Source: Nanobdellota archaeon (GTDB lineage: Archaea > Nanobdellota > Nanobdellia > Parvarchaeales > Parvarchaeaceae). From it: DNA of 48,786 bases. Numbering within the stretch: the stretch's first letter is position 1; the number at the start of each line of letters is the position of its first letter. Below, in pieces: positions 1 through 8,005 of this stretch. The notes under the pieces were generated by a model. The model was not told the DNA's origin, did not search any database, and worked only from the letters and a program-made list of their open reading frames with translations. Location: NCBI GenBank assembly GCA_021797085.1, contig JAKAAG010000005.1, positions 1-48,786 on the forward strand. The letters run 5' to 3'. A program made the position numbers and the translations under genes.

Positions 1-161
1 ATACCCATAGAATACAGGATTACTGCAACTATGACTATTATTAGGATAGCCCAGCCGTAGGTCATCATGTACTCTAGAGCTGACTGTGAACGCTGGGTTT
101 TACTTAAAGAAGATAATTTAGAGCTATACTCTAAATATTTGGAAGATGGTTTAAATAACAT
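1..161 (-). CDS. Type IV pilin-like / archaeal class III signal peptide protein, N-terminal part (truncated by left window edge)
   Basis: Reverse-strand ATG at 161 opens a frame that runs off the window: MLFKPSSKYLEYSSKLSSLSKTQRSQSALEYMMTYGWAILIIVIVAVILYSMG. The QSALEYMMTYGWAIL + hydrophobic helix is the archaeal pilin-like N-terminus. Absent from the ORF track. Confidence 0.8.
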   Translation of the reverse strand, partial: MLFKPSSKYLEYSSKLSSLSKTQRSQSALEYMMTYGWAILIIVIVAVILYSMG

Positions 162-244
162 ATATAGTCTATAAAAAATAAGAATATAAATATTTGCTAA
201 TTATCGGTTAAATTATACTTTTTTATAAAAGTAGCTAATCCTCT

Positions 245-1159
245 TCACAATGCAAATCTATCAAAGTCATCAGGAAAAGAGTATCTGAAGCTGCATTTCA
301 TTTTTGAGTAGATGGCTGTGGCGCTTTTAACCATAGAATCGTCATTTTCATATCTTTGGCTTGTATGCACAAAATACACATCCTTGGCACCTGAACTCTT
401 TGCAAGTAGCATTGCTTCTTTTATGTTTAAATGGAAGAAATCATATGATTTCTGGAATTCTTCTCCGAATGTGCTTTCTATTATCAATGTGTCAACCCCT
501 TTTATAAATGAAATTACTTTGCGGCTATACCTTAGATCAGTAACATATGCTAATGATTTTCCCTTCTTTAAGTAAGTAAGTTCTTTGTATTTTAGTTTAA
601 TGCCATTATAAACAACATCTTTTCCTTCCTTAAGCTTGCTTAAAAACTTTCCTGGCTTTATACCTTTAGCAGCAAGCTTTTCAACTAATATATTACGTAC
701 ATCTTTCTCCTTTATTTTGTAAGCAAGACATTTAACAGAATGCTCTACGTTTATAGCCGACACACTGTAATTGTCTCTTTCAAGTATCGTCTTTTCTGTC
801 AACGCATTCACTGACTTTGTTTTTATGGCTAGCTGGTTATAGAATTTATATGTCATTAATATGTTTTTTATTCCCTGCTCTGTGCCACTAGGGCCAAATA
901 TCTGCAGTTCCTTATTGCTTTTCATCATGTTAAGACTTTGTATTATGCCCCCTAGCCCAAGGGAATGGTCTCCATGCCAATGCGTTATAAAAATGTAGTC
1001 TACAGAGGGACTTAACCCTGCTTTCCTTATTTGTCGTTGAGTGCCTTCTCCACAGTCAAATAGCATTCTTTCCCCATTGATCATTAGGTAAACAGAGGGG
1101 TGATTCCTCTTTGCTGTAGGAAATGCCGAACTTGTGCCAAGAAATGTGCCCTCAATCAT
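245..1159 (-). CDS. rnz: Ribonuclease Z (tRNA 3' endonuclease)
   Basis: MIEGTFLGTSSAFPTAKRNHPSVYL, FITHWHGDHSLGLGG metallo-beta-lactamase motif, C-terminal VHTSQRY. Confidence 0.92.
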   Translation of the reverse strand: MIEGTFLGTSSAFPTAKRNHPSVYLMINGERMLFDCGEGTQRQIRKAGLSPSVDYIFITHWHGDHSLGLGGIIQSLNMMKSNKELQIFGPSGTEQGIKNILMTYKFYNQLAIKTKSVNALTEKTILERDNYSVSAINVEHSVKCLAYKIKEKDVRNILVEKLAAKGIKPGKFLSKLKEGKDVVYNGIKLKYKELTYLKKGKSLAYVTDLRYSRKVISFIKGVDTLIIESTFGEEFQKSYDFFHLNIKEAMLLAKSSGAKDVYFVHTSQRYENDDSMVKSATAIYSKMKCSFRYSFPDDFDRFAL

Positions 1160-1901
1160 AAAACAACCTACTAAAGTTTTTGTAAACCACTTCTTTTATC
1201 TCATCTGCTTCCATCTTTTTTATACTAGATATATAATTTAATAGTTTGGGTATATTCAAAGGCGTATTTATTTTATCATCAGGACTTAATGCTGGCGAAT
1301 CCGTTTCTGTAAACATATTGCTAATATCCACATTCTTTATTATATTTTCCTTCTTGAATTTCATGAATCCTGTTGAGATACTTATGCTTATTCCTAAATC
1401 TTGAGCTCTATTGAGGTTTCTAAGGTTGCCCTCAAAATTATGTATTATTGCTTTTACACTGAAACTTGAAACTGCATCAAAAACATCTTCTATGGCCTTT
1501 CTGCTGTGGATTATGCAAACCTTTTTATTTTTTTCTGCTAGCTCTAATATCTTGTAAAAGAATTCTTTCTCCTGCTCCATCTGGTAGATATCCTTGCCTT
1601 TATAATCCAAGCCCACCTCAGATACCGCGAAAAATTTACTTATATTACTTGAAAAGAAATCAAGCTCTGCTTGTACAGCTTGATAAGAATTGTGAGCTAT
1701 TTCGTTTGGATGCAGGCCTATACATGGAAGCAGAAACTTGTATTTTTCGCCATCTTCAAGTATTCTTTCGCTGTCCTTTTTGTTCTCGCCTGCATTCAAT
1801 ATCAAATAAGAATCAGATATTTCATCCAAAAATTTACCTCTTATATTTTCCAATGACTTGTCAGATATATGAGCATGCACATCTATGAATTTCGCTTCCA
1901 T
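1152..1901 (-). CDS. TatD-family metal-dependent hydrolase
   Basis: FIDVHAHISD, CIGLHPNE, SEVGLDYKG, ETDSPALSP motifs. Confidence 0.85.
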   Translation of the reverse strand: MEAKFIDVHAHISDKSLENIRGKFLDEISDSYLILNAGENKKDSERILEDGEKYKFLLPCIGLHPNEIAHNSYQAVQAELDFFSSNISKFFAVSEVGLDYKGKDIYQMEQEKEFFYKILELAEKNKKVCIIHSRKAIEDVFDAVSSFSVKAIIHNFEGNLRNLNRAQDLGISISISTGFMKFKKENIIKNVDISNMFTETDSPALSPDDKINTPLNIPKLLNYISSIKKMEADEIKEVVYKNFSRLFYD

Positions 1902-1957
1902 ACAAAAATTATGAAACTACAGGATTAATTCTTTAATTCGCAATAAAAAGATAATAA

Positions 1958-2578
1958 TTACTGCTTAGTTTCCCGTATCTCCTTCAATGCCTTCTCATCC
2001 TTTGAATAGAAATAGGGAGCAAGGTCTAAATCTGAAGGGGTCTTTTCTGCCTTTGACATGTAAACCTCGTGCAAATTTTTATTAACTTCCTTGCAGTAAT
2101 CATCCCAATTTACACCTAAGGACTCTACATATTCTCTTTCAATTTTAGTTGCGATCTCATGTGCATACGCATATTCATATGCATCATCTATTAGCCATTT
2201 CTCTGTAACTTCATGGTGTCTGTCAATGCTTTCCACAGTATCAACAGTCTTGCCATCAACAACTATGTTCTTTGGAAAATGTTCGTCTAGATATACTTTT
2301 TTGCCGTCTACTGAATAGCCGCCAGTGTACTTTATGTCGTACCTTGTATCTATCTTTATGTCTCCCGCTTTTTTTATTTCCTTTATCTGGCCTATCTTTT
2401 TTTGATTGAAAAATACGTCGTTGTTTTCTACATTAATCTTGTCTCCTACTTTAAAGTCCATATCGCTTTCAAACTTTATGTATGTAGGTTCTTTGTAATT
2501 TATTGCGACTATTAAAAAGTTGTTGTCCGGGGCCTTTGAACCCGACTTAAGGTGCTCTATAACTTCGTATTCTTCCAT
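1958..2578 (-). CDS. Uncharacterised protein with HExxE / AHxxA..E metal-binding-like signature
   Basis: Start re-set to ATG at 2578 (MEEYEVIEHLKSGSKAPDNN); the longer track ORF runs into the tRNA gene. Contains HHEVTEKWLIDDAYEYAYAHEIATKIERE. Confidence 0.75.
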   Translation of the reverse strand: MEEYEVIEHLKSGSKAPDNNFLIVAINYKEPTYIKFESDMDFKVGDKINVENNDVFFNQKKIGQIKEIKKAGDIKIDTRYDIKYTGGYSVDGKKVYLDEHFPKNIVVDGKTVDTVESIDRHHEVTEKWLIDDAYEYAYAHEIATKIEREYVESLGVNWDDYCKEVNKNLHEVYMSKAEKTPSDLDLAPYFYSKDEKALKEIRETKQ

Positions 2579-2656
2579 ACTTAACAATAGATTAAACGTT
2601 AAACATAAAATATATAAGTTTACTTCAATGTAATAAACTATCAGTGCTTGGATTGA

Positions 2657-2728
2657 GCCTCCGTAGCTCAGCGGTAGAGCGTCTGCCTTGTAAGCAGAAG
2701 GTCGCGGGGCCAGCACCCGTCGGAGGCT
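2657..2728 (+). tRNA. tRNA-Thr (anticodon TGT), non-canonical T-loop GCCAGCA
   Basis: Cloverleaf: acceptor gcctccg/cggaggc, D-stem gctc/gagc, anticodon stem tctgc-cttgtaa-gcaga, T-stem gcggg/cccgt; discriminator T. Confidence 0.88.
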
Positions 2729-2739
2729 TATTTGATAAT

Positions 2740-3465
2740 ATGAAAATAAAGGGCGTAATATTTGATTTCGACAATACGTTAATAAACTCTTCAAAAACAG
2801 TAGACGATGCCAACAAATCCGTTTTGAACAAGATTCGGGAAGACTTCGAAATGATGGATTTAAAAACCTTTAACAGCATACTTAAAAAAGTCCAAAAAAA
2901 GTTCGACAGCCTTGATCCTATGAAAAGATACAAAAGGCTTTTCTATGAACTTTTTGCAGAAGAAAGTGGCTTAAGCATTGATACAGAAAAGATAGATGCA
3001 TACGCCGAGATTTTTGAGAGCCACCTTATAAATAGAATGGAATTTACAGAAGGTGCTGAGGAAACAATAGACAGCCTTAAAAATATGGGCCTGAAGGTAG
3101 GTCTGCTAACAGGCGCTGGATTCTATCCCGGCCTAAAAAAAAGAACCCTAGAGAAATTTGACCGTAATGGAAAGTTTGATATAAAGATAATTGCAGGCAA
3201 TAACATACCGGAAAGCAAGCACAACCCAGAAGCATTTAAAAAAACGGCTGCAATGCTGAAACTTAAAACAGATGAGATAATATTTATAGGAGACACTCCT
3301 GATGTAGACATTGACAATGCAAAAGAAGCGGGCATGAAAACGGTGCTTTTTGACAGATACAATGAAGAAAAGCGAAAAATCTCTAAAAATAAACCCGATT
3401 TTGTGATAGAGGATATTCGGGAGATTTACAAGATATTGGATAGTTTAAATCAAGAATTAGACTGA
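2740..3465 (+). CDS. HAD-superfamily hydrolase
   Basis: MKIKGVIFDFDNTLINSS motif I; VGLLTGAG; FIGDTPDVDIDNAKEAGM. Start moved to ATG 2740 because the track ORF reads through the tRNA. Confidence 0.88.
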   Translation: MKIKGVIFDFDNTLINSSKTVDDANKSVLNKIREDFEMMDLKTFNSILKKVQKKFDSLDPMKRYKRLFYELFAEESGLSIDTEKIDAYAEIFESHLINRMEFTEGAEETIDSLKNMGLKVGLLTGAGFYPGLKKRTLEKFDRNGKFDIKIIAGNNIPESKHNPEAFKKTAAMLKLKTDEIIFIGDTPDVDIDNAKEAGMKTVLFDRYNEEKRKISKNKPDFVIEDIREIYKILDSLNQELD

Positions 3466-4382
3466 GATATCTTCTCCTTTATCTTGTCTATAACATTCTG
3501 AACGTTTTCCTGCCCACCAAGAGAGGCAAGTGCAGTTGTAGAAAGACCTGCCATGCCTCCAAGCATGCTTCCTGCGCTTTGCATAAACTGCATGGGAAGT
3601 ACTATCTTGGAAGAGCTTGACTCTCCTATCTGCTTAAGGGCCTGAAGATAAAGGTATACTATTGAACGGTCATCGAGTGCTTTGCTGCCTTCTCCTATTG
3701 CTTCCATGACTATCTTCTGTGCCTCTGCTTTAAACCTCTGTGCCTGTAACAAATTAGCGGCTATTTCCGGCTGCTGCATGGCTTGTATAACCTCATTGGA
3801 TGGCGAAACTGATCTTAATTGCACGGAAGGAACATCTATACCCCACTTCCAGGTCATGTGTCTTATTGCATCAGCAAGTATATCATTTAACCTGTCAAGG
3901 CTTCCAAAAACCTGCCTCATAGTCAAAGATGCTATTGCATTCCTGACTGCAGATTGAACTAAATTGGATAAACCCTGGCCATAGTTATCTATCTGTAAAG
4001 TTGCCTTCTCAGGATCCACAATCTGATAATATATAGTGCCATCAAGTGAAATTTTAAGGTCATCGGCTGTGAATATATCTGATGATGTTATGTCCATCAT
4101 TTTTACCCTAACATCGACCTTCTTGTATTCCTCCTCAAAAAATGGAACAACAATGGCCCAGCCCGGGCCGGCTATGCGGTTGAACTTGCCAAGTCTGAAT
4201 ATTATCCCTCTTTCGAATTGACTATATTTCTTTACAAAAGTTATAAAGAAGATAACCGCAAGCAATACGATGAATATTAAAATAAACGCGTAGAACAAAC
4301 TGGGTATGAAGATGCTTAGAAGAAAAAGGGCAACTAAAGCTATTATCCCTACTACGAAAACCCAAAATTCTCCTGGACTCAT
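3450..4382 (-). CDS. SPFH/Band 7 (stomatin/prohibitin-like) membrane protein
   Basis: N-terminal TM helices; YSQFERGIIFRLGKFNRIAGPGWAIVVPFFEE; AEAQKIVMEAIGEGSKALDDRS. Confidence 0.88.
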   Translation of the reverse strand: MSPGEFWVFVVGIIALVALFLLSIFIPSLFYAFILIFIVLLAVIFFITFVKKYSQFERGIIFRLGKFNRIAGPGWAIVVPFFEEEYKKVDVRVKMMDITSSDIFTADDLKISLDGTIYYQIVDPEKATLQIDNYGQGLSNLVQSAVRNAIASLTMRQVFGSLDRLNDILADAIRHMTWKWGIDVPSVQLRSVSPSNEVIQAMQQPEIAANLLQAQRFKAEAQKIVMEAIGEGSKALDDRSIVYLYLQALKQIGESSSSKIVLPMQFMQSAGSMLGGMAGLSTTALASLGGQENVQNVIDKIKEKISQSNS

Positions 4383-4422
4383 AGTATTTATAAGAAGATT
4401 TTTAATTTATAACCATTCCTTT

Positions 4423-5118
4423 TCAAAATACCACAAGATCAAGGGTCATTCTACCGGCTATTTCGGCGTATTTCATTATCCCCCTATTGCTTATCTCGGT
4501 AGAACTTCCTATGTATGGGTTGAATTTCGGCACTATTATTGCCTTCTTCAATTTAGATGCCGGATACTTATCCTTCGGAAGTTTTATCTTAAGAATGAAA
4601 AAGCAGTCTTCTTTATATGAAACCCCATTTGAATCTTTGAAGGTAAAGGAGGGATGCATATGGCTGATGCATAAGGTGTCAGCTTCTTTTGCCACTTCCA
4701 CAGATGGAAGAGCGTGGCCATGCATAAAAGCTATCTTATTGTATATGAATTCGTTTTTAACTGATATGTTGCTGAATCTGCCGGTTATCTTTTCTATCCC
4801 ACCGTCATGATTACCTTTTGTCAGTATTATTTCATCAAAATTATCTGACAGCCTTGAAAAAAATTTTATCAGCGCGCCGCCTTCCTTCGGCTTTATCTCT
4901 GTGTATTCCTTTCTTATGTCTCCCAACAGAATAAGCTTTCTAGAACCCAGTTTTATTATCTGATCTGTGATTTCATCAGTTTTTTCCCAGATGTTGTATC
5001 CGCTGCTGTTTATGTCATCTTCAAAGCCGAGATGCACATCACCAACAACCGCATATTCCCCTACAAAAATCGCCCTTGAACCTTTTTTAAACCCTATATT
5101 AAAGTCTTCTATGTCCAT
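4423..5118 (-). CDS. Metallophosphoesterase (ICC-like)
   Basis: VVGDVHLGFEDD, LLGDI, LTKGNHDG, MHGHALPS. ATG at 5118 preferred over the track's TTG at 5130. Confidence 0.85.
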   Translation of the reverse strand: MDIEDFNIGFKKGSRAIFVGEYAVVGDVHLGFEDDINSSGYNIWEKTDEITDQIIKLGSRKLILLGDIRKEYTEIKPKEGGALIKFFSRLSDNFDEIILTKGNHDGGIEKITGRFSNISVKNEFIYNKIAFMHGHALPSVEVAKEADTLCISHMHPSFTFKDSNGVSYKEDCFFILKIKLPKDKYPASKLKKAIIVPKFNPYIGSSTEISNRGIMKYAEIAGRMTLDLVVF

Positions 5119-5127
5119 TATAGCCTT

Positions 5128-5175
5128 CAAAACTGTTAATAACTGTTACTCATAACAGTTTATATAAAAATAAGC
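5128..5175 (-). promoter_or_regulatory. Putative promoter with overlapping operator: AACTGTTA-CTCA-TAACAGTT inverted repeat (5141-5160), extra direct copy (5131-5138), TATA-like element (about 5160-5168)
   Basis: Exact 8-bp inverted repeat with 4-nt spacer directly upstream of the metallophosphoesterase start; AT-rich tatataaa next to it. Confidence 0.5.
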
Positions 5176-5238
5176 CTTTAAGCATATTTAATACTCTTAT
5201 GCAGTTGTAGCCTGCTTAATATGTAACGATCGTAAAAG

Positions 5239-6591
5239 CTACGCAAATATTACGCCAATGAACAAAGCTAATGTAAGTATTATTAGTATAGTCTCTTTTA
5301 CCCTCTGCTCTTTTTTAACAGGCAATTGTTTTTTATCTCTTGTTATCCTGTCAATGACATGCATTTCCGACAGTATATTAAAATAATAAAAGGTGGAGAC
5401 TAAAAGCGCGAAAAATGCAAGTATGACAAGTGCAAAGTATCCGCTGCTAAATAAAGCATAGAAGATAAGGAGCTTTCCAAAAAACCCTATTGTAGGTGGA
5501 AAACCCGCAAGAGATAGCACCCCTATAAAGAAAGCTATTGCACCTATTCTTGAGACCTGTGCCATTGAACTGCTTTCCTTCTTGTAAATTACCTTTCTGC
5601 CTTCAAACATATCATATGCAAGAAAGACTATTGCATCTGCAACTGCAAATGCAAATATGTAAAACACTGCTGCATTTATCCCCTTTGTAGTAAGAACTGC
5701 TATGCTTATGAATGCAAAGCCTGCCTGTGAAATACTTGAATAAGCAAGTATTCTCTTTATTCTATCCTGAACAGATGCAAGAAATGAACTAATAAAGATA
5801 GTTATAAGAGCTATTGAAAGGAAAAGTGCAGTCACAAACAGAGAAGAAACTGGCAGTGCGAAAAAGAATACCCTTATCATTGCAATTAGGCCTGCAGCTT
5901 TGGATACTGACGAAATAAATGCCGTAACCGAGCTTTTTGAAGCTTCGTAGGTATCAGGAGCCCACATATGAAATGGAATGAGGGTTGATTTAAAGCCTAA
6001 CCCTGCTATTACTATCGCAACGCCTGCGATAAACGGCAAATAGGAAATAACATGCAAAGAAGAGAATGAGAGAGTGCCTGAACCTGCGTATATAAGGGAG
6101 ATACCAAATATCAAAATCACCATCGATATTACTCCTGTTGAAAGATATTTTACGGCTCCTTCAAGCGCATTTCCTGACTTGTACATGTAAACAAGAGCAT
6201 ACGTTGATATGGAGAGTATCTCAATGGAAATAAACAATGAAAGAAGGTTGCTTGATAAAACCACTAGAGTTGAACCAAGAACCGCAGAAAGATATGAAAT
6301 GTCTATTGCAACGCTGTGCTCGTTTTTATCCGATATTATGAAGAGGTATATAAAAAAGGAAAGAAATAGCATAAAACCTGTTACAAACTGGGAGTACTGC
6401 ACTTCTGAAAAGAGATTTATGTTCATGTTTCCATAGATGACATCAAAAACAAGCGCCAGACCTAAGAAAACTGCTGTTATGTAGTGCAAAAAGACCTTTT
6501 TGTTGCTATTTAAGCTACGCCTTAGAAAATCTACAAGTATAAGAAGCAATATGCCAGAAAACAGAATGTACTGCGGATTTAGATATTCCAT
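5239..6591 (-). CDS. nuoN: NADH-quinone oxidoreductase subunit N-like
   Basis: 14-TM antiporter-like protein; FKSTLIPFHMWAPDTYEASKSSVTAFISSVSKAAG, RILAYSSISQAGF. Confidence 0.9.
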   Translation of the reverse strand: MEYLNPQYILFSGILLLILVDFLRRSLNSNKKVFLHYITAVFLGLALVFDVIYGNMNINLFSEVQYSQFVTGFMLFLSFFIYLFIISDKNEHSVAIDISYLSAVLGSTLVVLSSNLLSLFISIEILSISTYALVYMYKSGNALEGAVKYLSTGVISMVILIFGISLIYAGSGTLSFSSLHVISYLPFIAGVAIVIAGLGFKSTLIPFHMWAPDTYEASKSSVTAFISSVSKAAGLIAMIRVFFFALPVSSLFVTALFLSIALITIFISSFLASVQDRIKRILAYSSISQAGFAFISIAVLTTKGINAAVFYIFAFAVADAIVFLAYDMFEGRKVIYKKESSSMAQVSRIGAIAFFIGVLSLAGFPPTIGFFGKLLIFYALFSSGYFALVILAFFALLVSTFYYFNILSEMHVIDRITRDKKQLPVKKEQRVKETILIILTLALFIGVIFA

Positions 6592-6592
6592 C

Positions 6593-8005
6593 TTATAGCC
6601 CCCCTAAGGTGTTTAAAAGTAATGAAGGGAATAACCCCAACAAAAGAATAAAAAAAGACAAGAATGCCATAAAAAGCAGCTCTTTTTTTGACAGGTCCGT
6701 TAAGCTTGCAAACGTCTTTTTCAACTGCCCGAACAAAGCCTGCTTGATCACCCTTAGATAATAATTCGTAGACAACATTATCCCGAATATTGCAAAAAGA
6801 GATATGCCTGCAACACCATATGAGCCTATGAATATAAGGAATTCTCCGGGAAAGTTCGATAATCCCGGAACACCAAGACTTGCAAATATGCCAAAAATAA
6901 GAAAGAAGGAAAGCAAAGGCATCTTTGACATTAATCCCCCCATTCTTTCAGTCTCATTTGTACCCGTCTTCTGAAGAAGTATGTAGGAAATTCCAAACAG
7001 CATTGTTATTATGAAGCCGTGGCTTACCATTAACAAAACTGAGCCCGCAACTGCCAAGTTAATGCCTGATGAGATACCGATAAAAATCAACGACATGTAG
7101 AACATGCTTGAATAAGAAAGCAGCTTTTTCAGATCTTTCTGTCCAGAAGCAGTAAATGCAATGTAGATTGCAGTGAATACTCCTAAAGCTATTAACGGCA
7201 GCCTAAACTCCAAAAGCAAGTTTCTGAAAAGTCCAAAGCCGAAAAGGATAAATGCAAATCCTCCGAGCTTTGATAGCATGCTAGACAACAGCATTGTCCC
7301 TGAAGAAGGTGAGTAATAATAAGAGTCAAGAAGCCAACCATGGAGCGGAAAAATCGGCATTTTTATCATGACTGTTATTAACAGCAGGAAAAAGGAGATA
7401 TATTCTATGTATGAAGGCAAAAATGACATTCTAGAAGCAACAACGGAAAAGTTGAAGCTCCCAGTGTAAAGGAAAAGAAGTATGAAGACTGCCAGAAGAG
7501 TAAGGCTTCCAAATTGTGTGAATACCAGAAACTTCATTGCTGCTTTTTTACCCTTTTCACTATTACCCCACAATCCTGTAATGAAGAAAAGAGAAAGAAC
7601 TGCGACTTCCCAGAATATAAAGAACACTATTAGGTTAGATGAAACAAAAACAGACACAACAGAAACATACACTAGAAGATAAAAGAGATAAAAAATGCTT
7701 TTGCTTTGTTTTATTTCCTTGGCTGCAAAAAGAAGTATTGCAACAGGTACGGTTACTGCCAACAGAAGGAACGGGATAGTTATGAAATTTTCTTGCAGTG
7801 AAAAAGAGAAGCTTATGCTTGGATTTATGTTTACATTAAAGCCTGAAAAGCCGAAAACAAGGCCGAGAGCAAATAATAATGCATTTACTCCCATTACTGA
7901 AAGCACTATTATTTCAGGAGAAGGCAGTTTGTCGTAGAATCTTTTTAATATTAAAAGTAGTATTCCTATCGCCGGTACTAATAGAAGAAAAATTAAATTT
8001 ATCAT
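6593..8005 (-). CDS. nuoM: NADH-quinone oxidoreductase subunit M-like
   Basis: IKMPIFPLHGWLLDSYYYSPSSGTMLLSSMLSKLGGF, LKKLLSYSSMFYMS, position between L and N. Confidence 0.9.
   Translation of the reverse strand: MINLIFLLLVPAIGILLLILKRFYDKLPSPEIIVLSVMGVNALLFALGLVFGFSGFNVNINPSISFSFSLQENFITIPFLLLAVTVPVAILLFAAKEIKQSKSIFYLFYLLVYVSVVSVFVSSNLIVFFIFWEVAVLSLFFITGLWGNSEKGKKAAMKFLVFTQFGSLTLLAVFILLFLYTGSFNFSVVASRMSFLPSYIEYISFFLLLITVMIKMPIFPLHGWLLDSYYYSPSSGTMLLSSMLSKLGGFAFILFGFGLFRNLLLEFRLPLIALGVFTAIYIAFTASGQKDLKKLLSYSSMFYMSLIFIGISSGINLAVAGSVLLMVSHGFIITMLFGISYILLQKTGTNETERMGGLMSKMPLLSFFLIFGIFASLGVPGLSNFPGEFLIFIGSYGVAGISLFAIFGIMLSTNYYLRVIKQALFGQLKKTFASLTDLSKKELLFMAFLSFFILLLGLFPSLLLNTLGGL

Noticed and set aside
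2644-2739. ORF-track extension of the HAD protein (MLGLSLRSSAVERLPCKQKVAGPAPVGGLFDN...)
   Set aside because: This stretch is the tRNA-Thr gene read as protein; the true start is ATG 2740.
2579-2794. N-terminal extension of the minus-strand ORF at 1958-2794
   Set aside because: It would cross the tRNA-Thr and AT-rich promoter; ATG 2578 is a better start.
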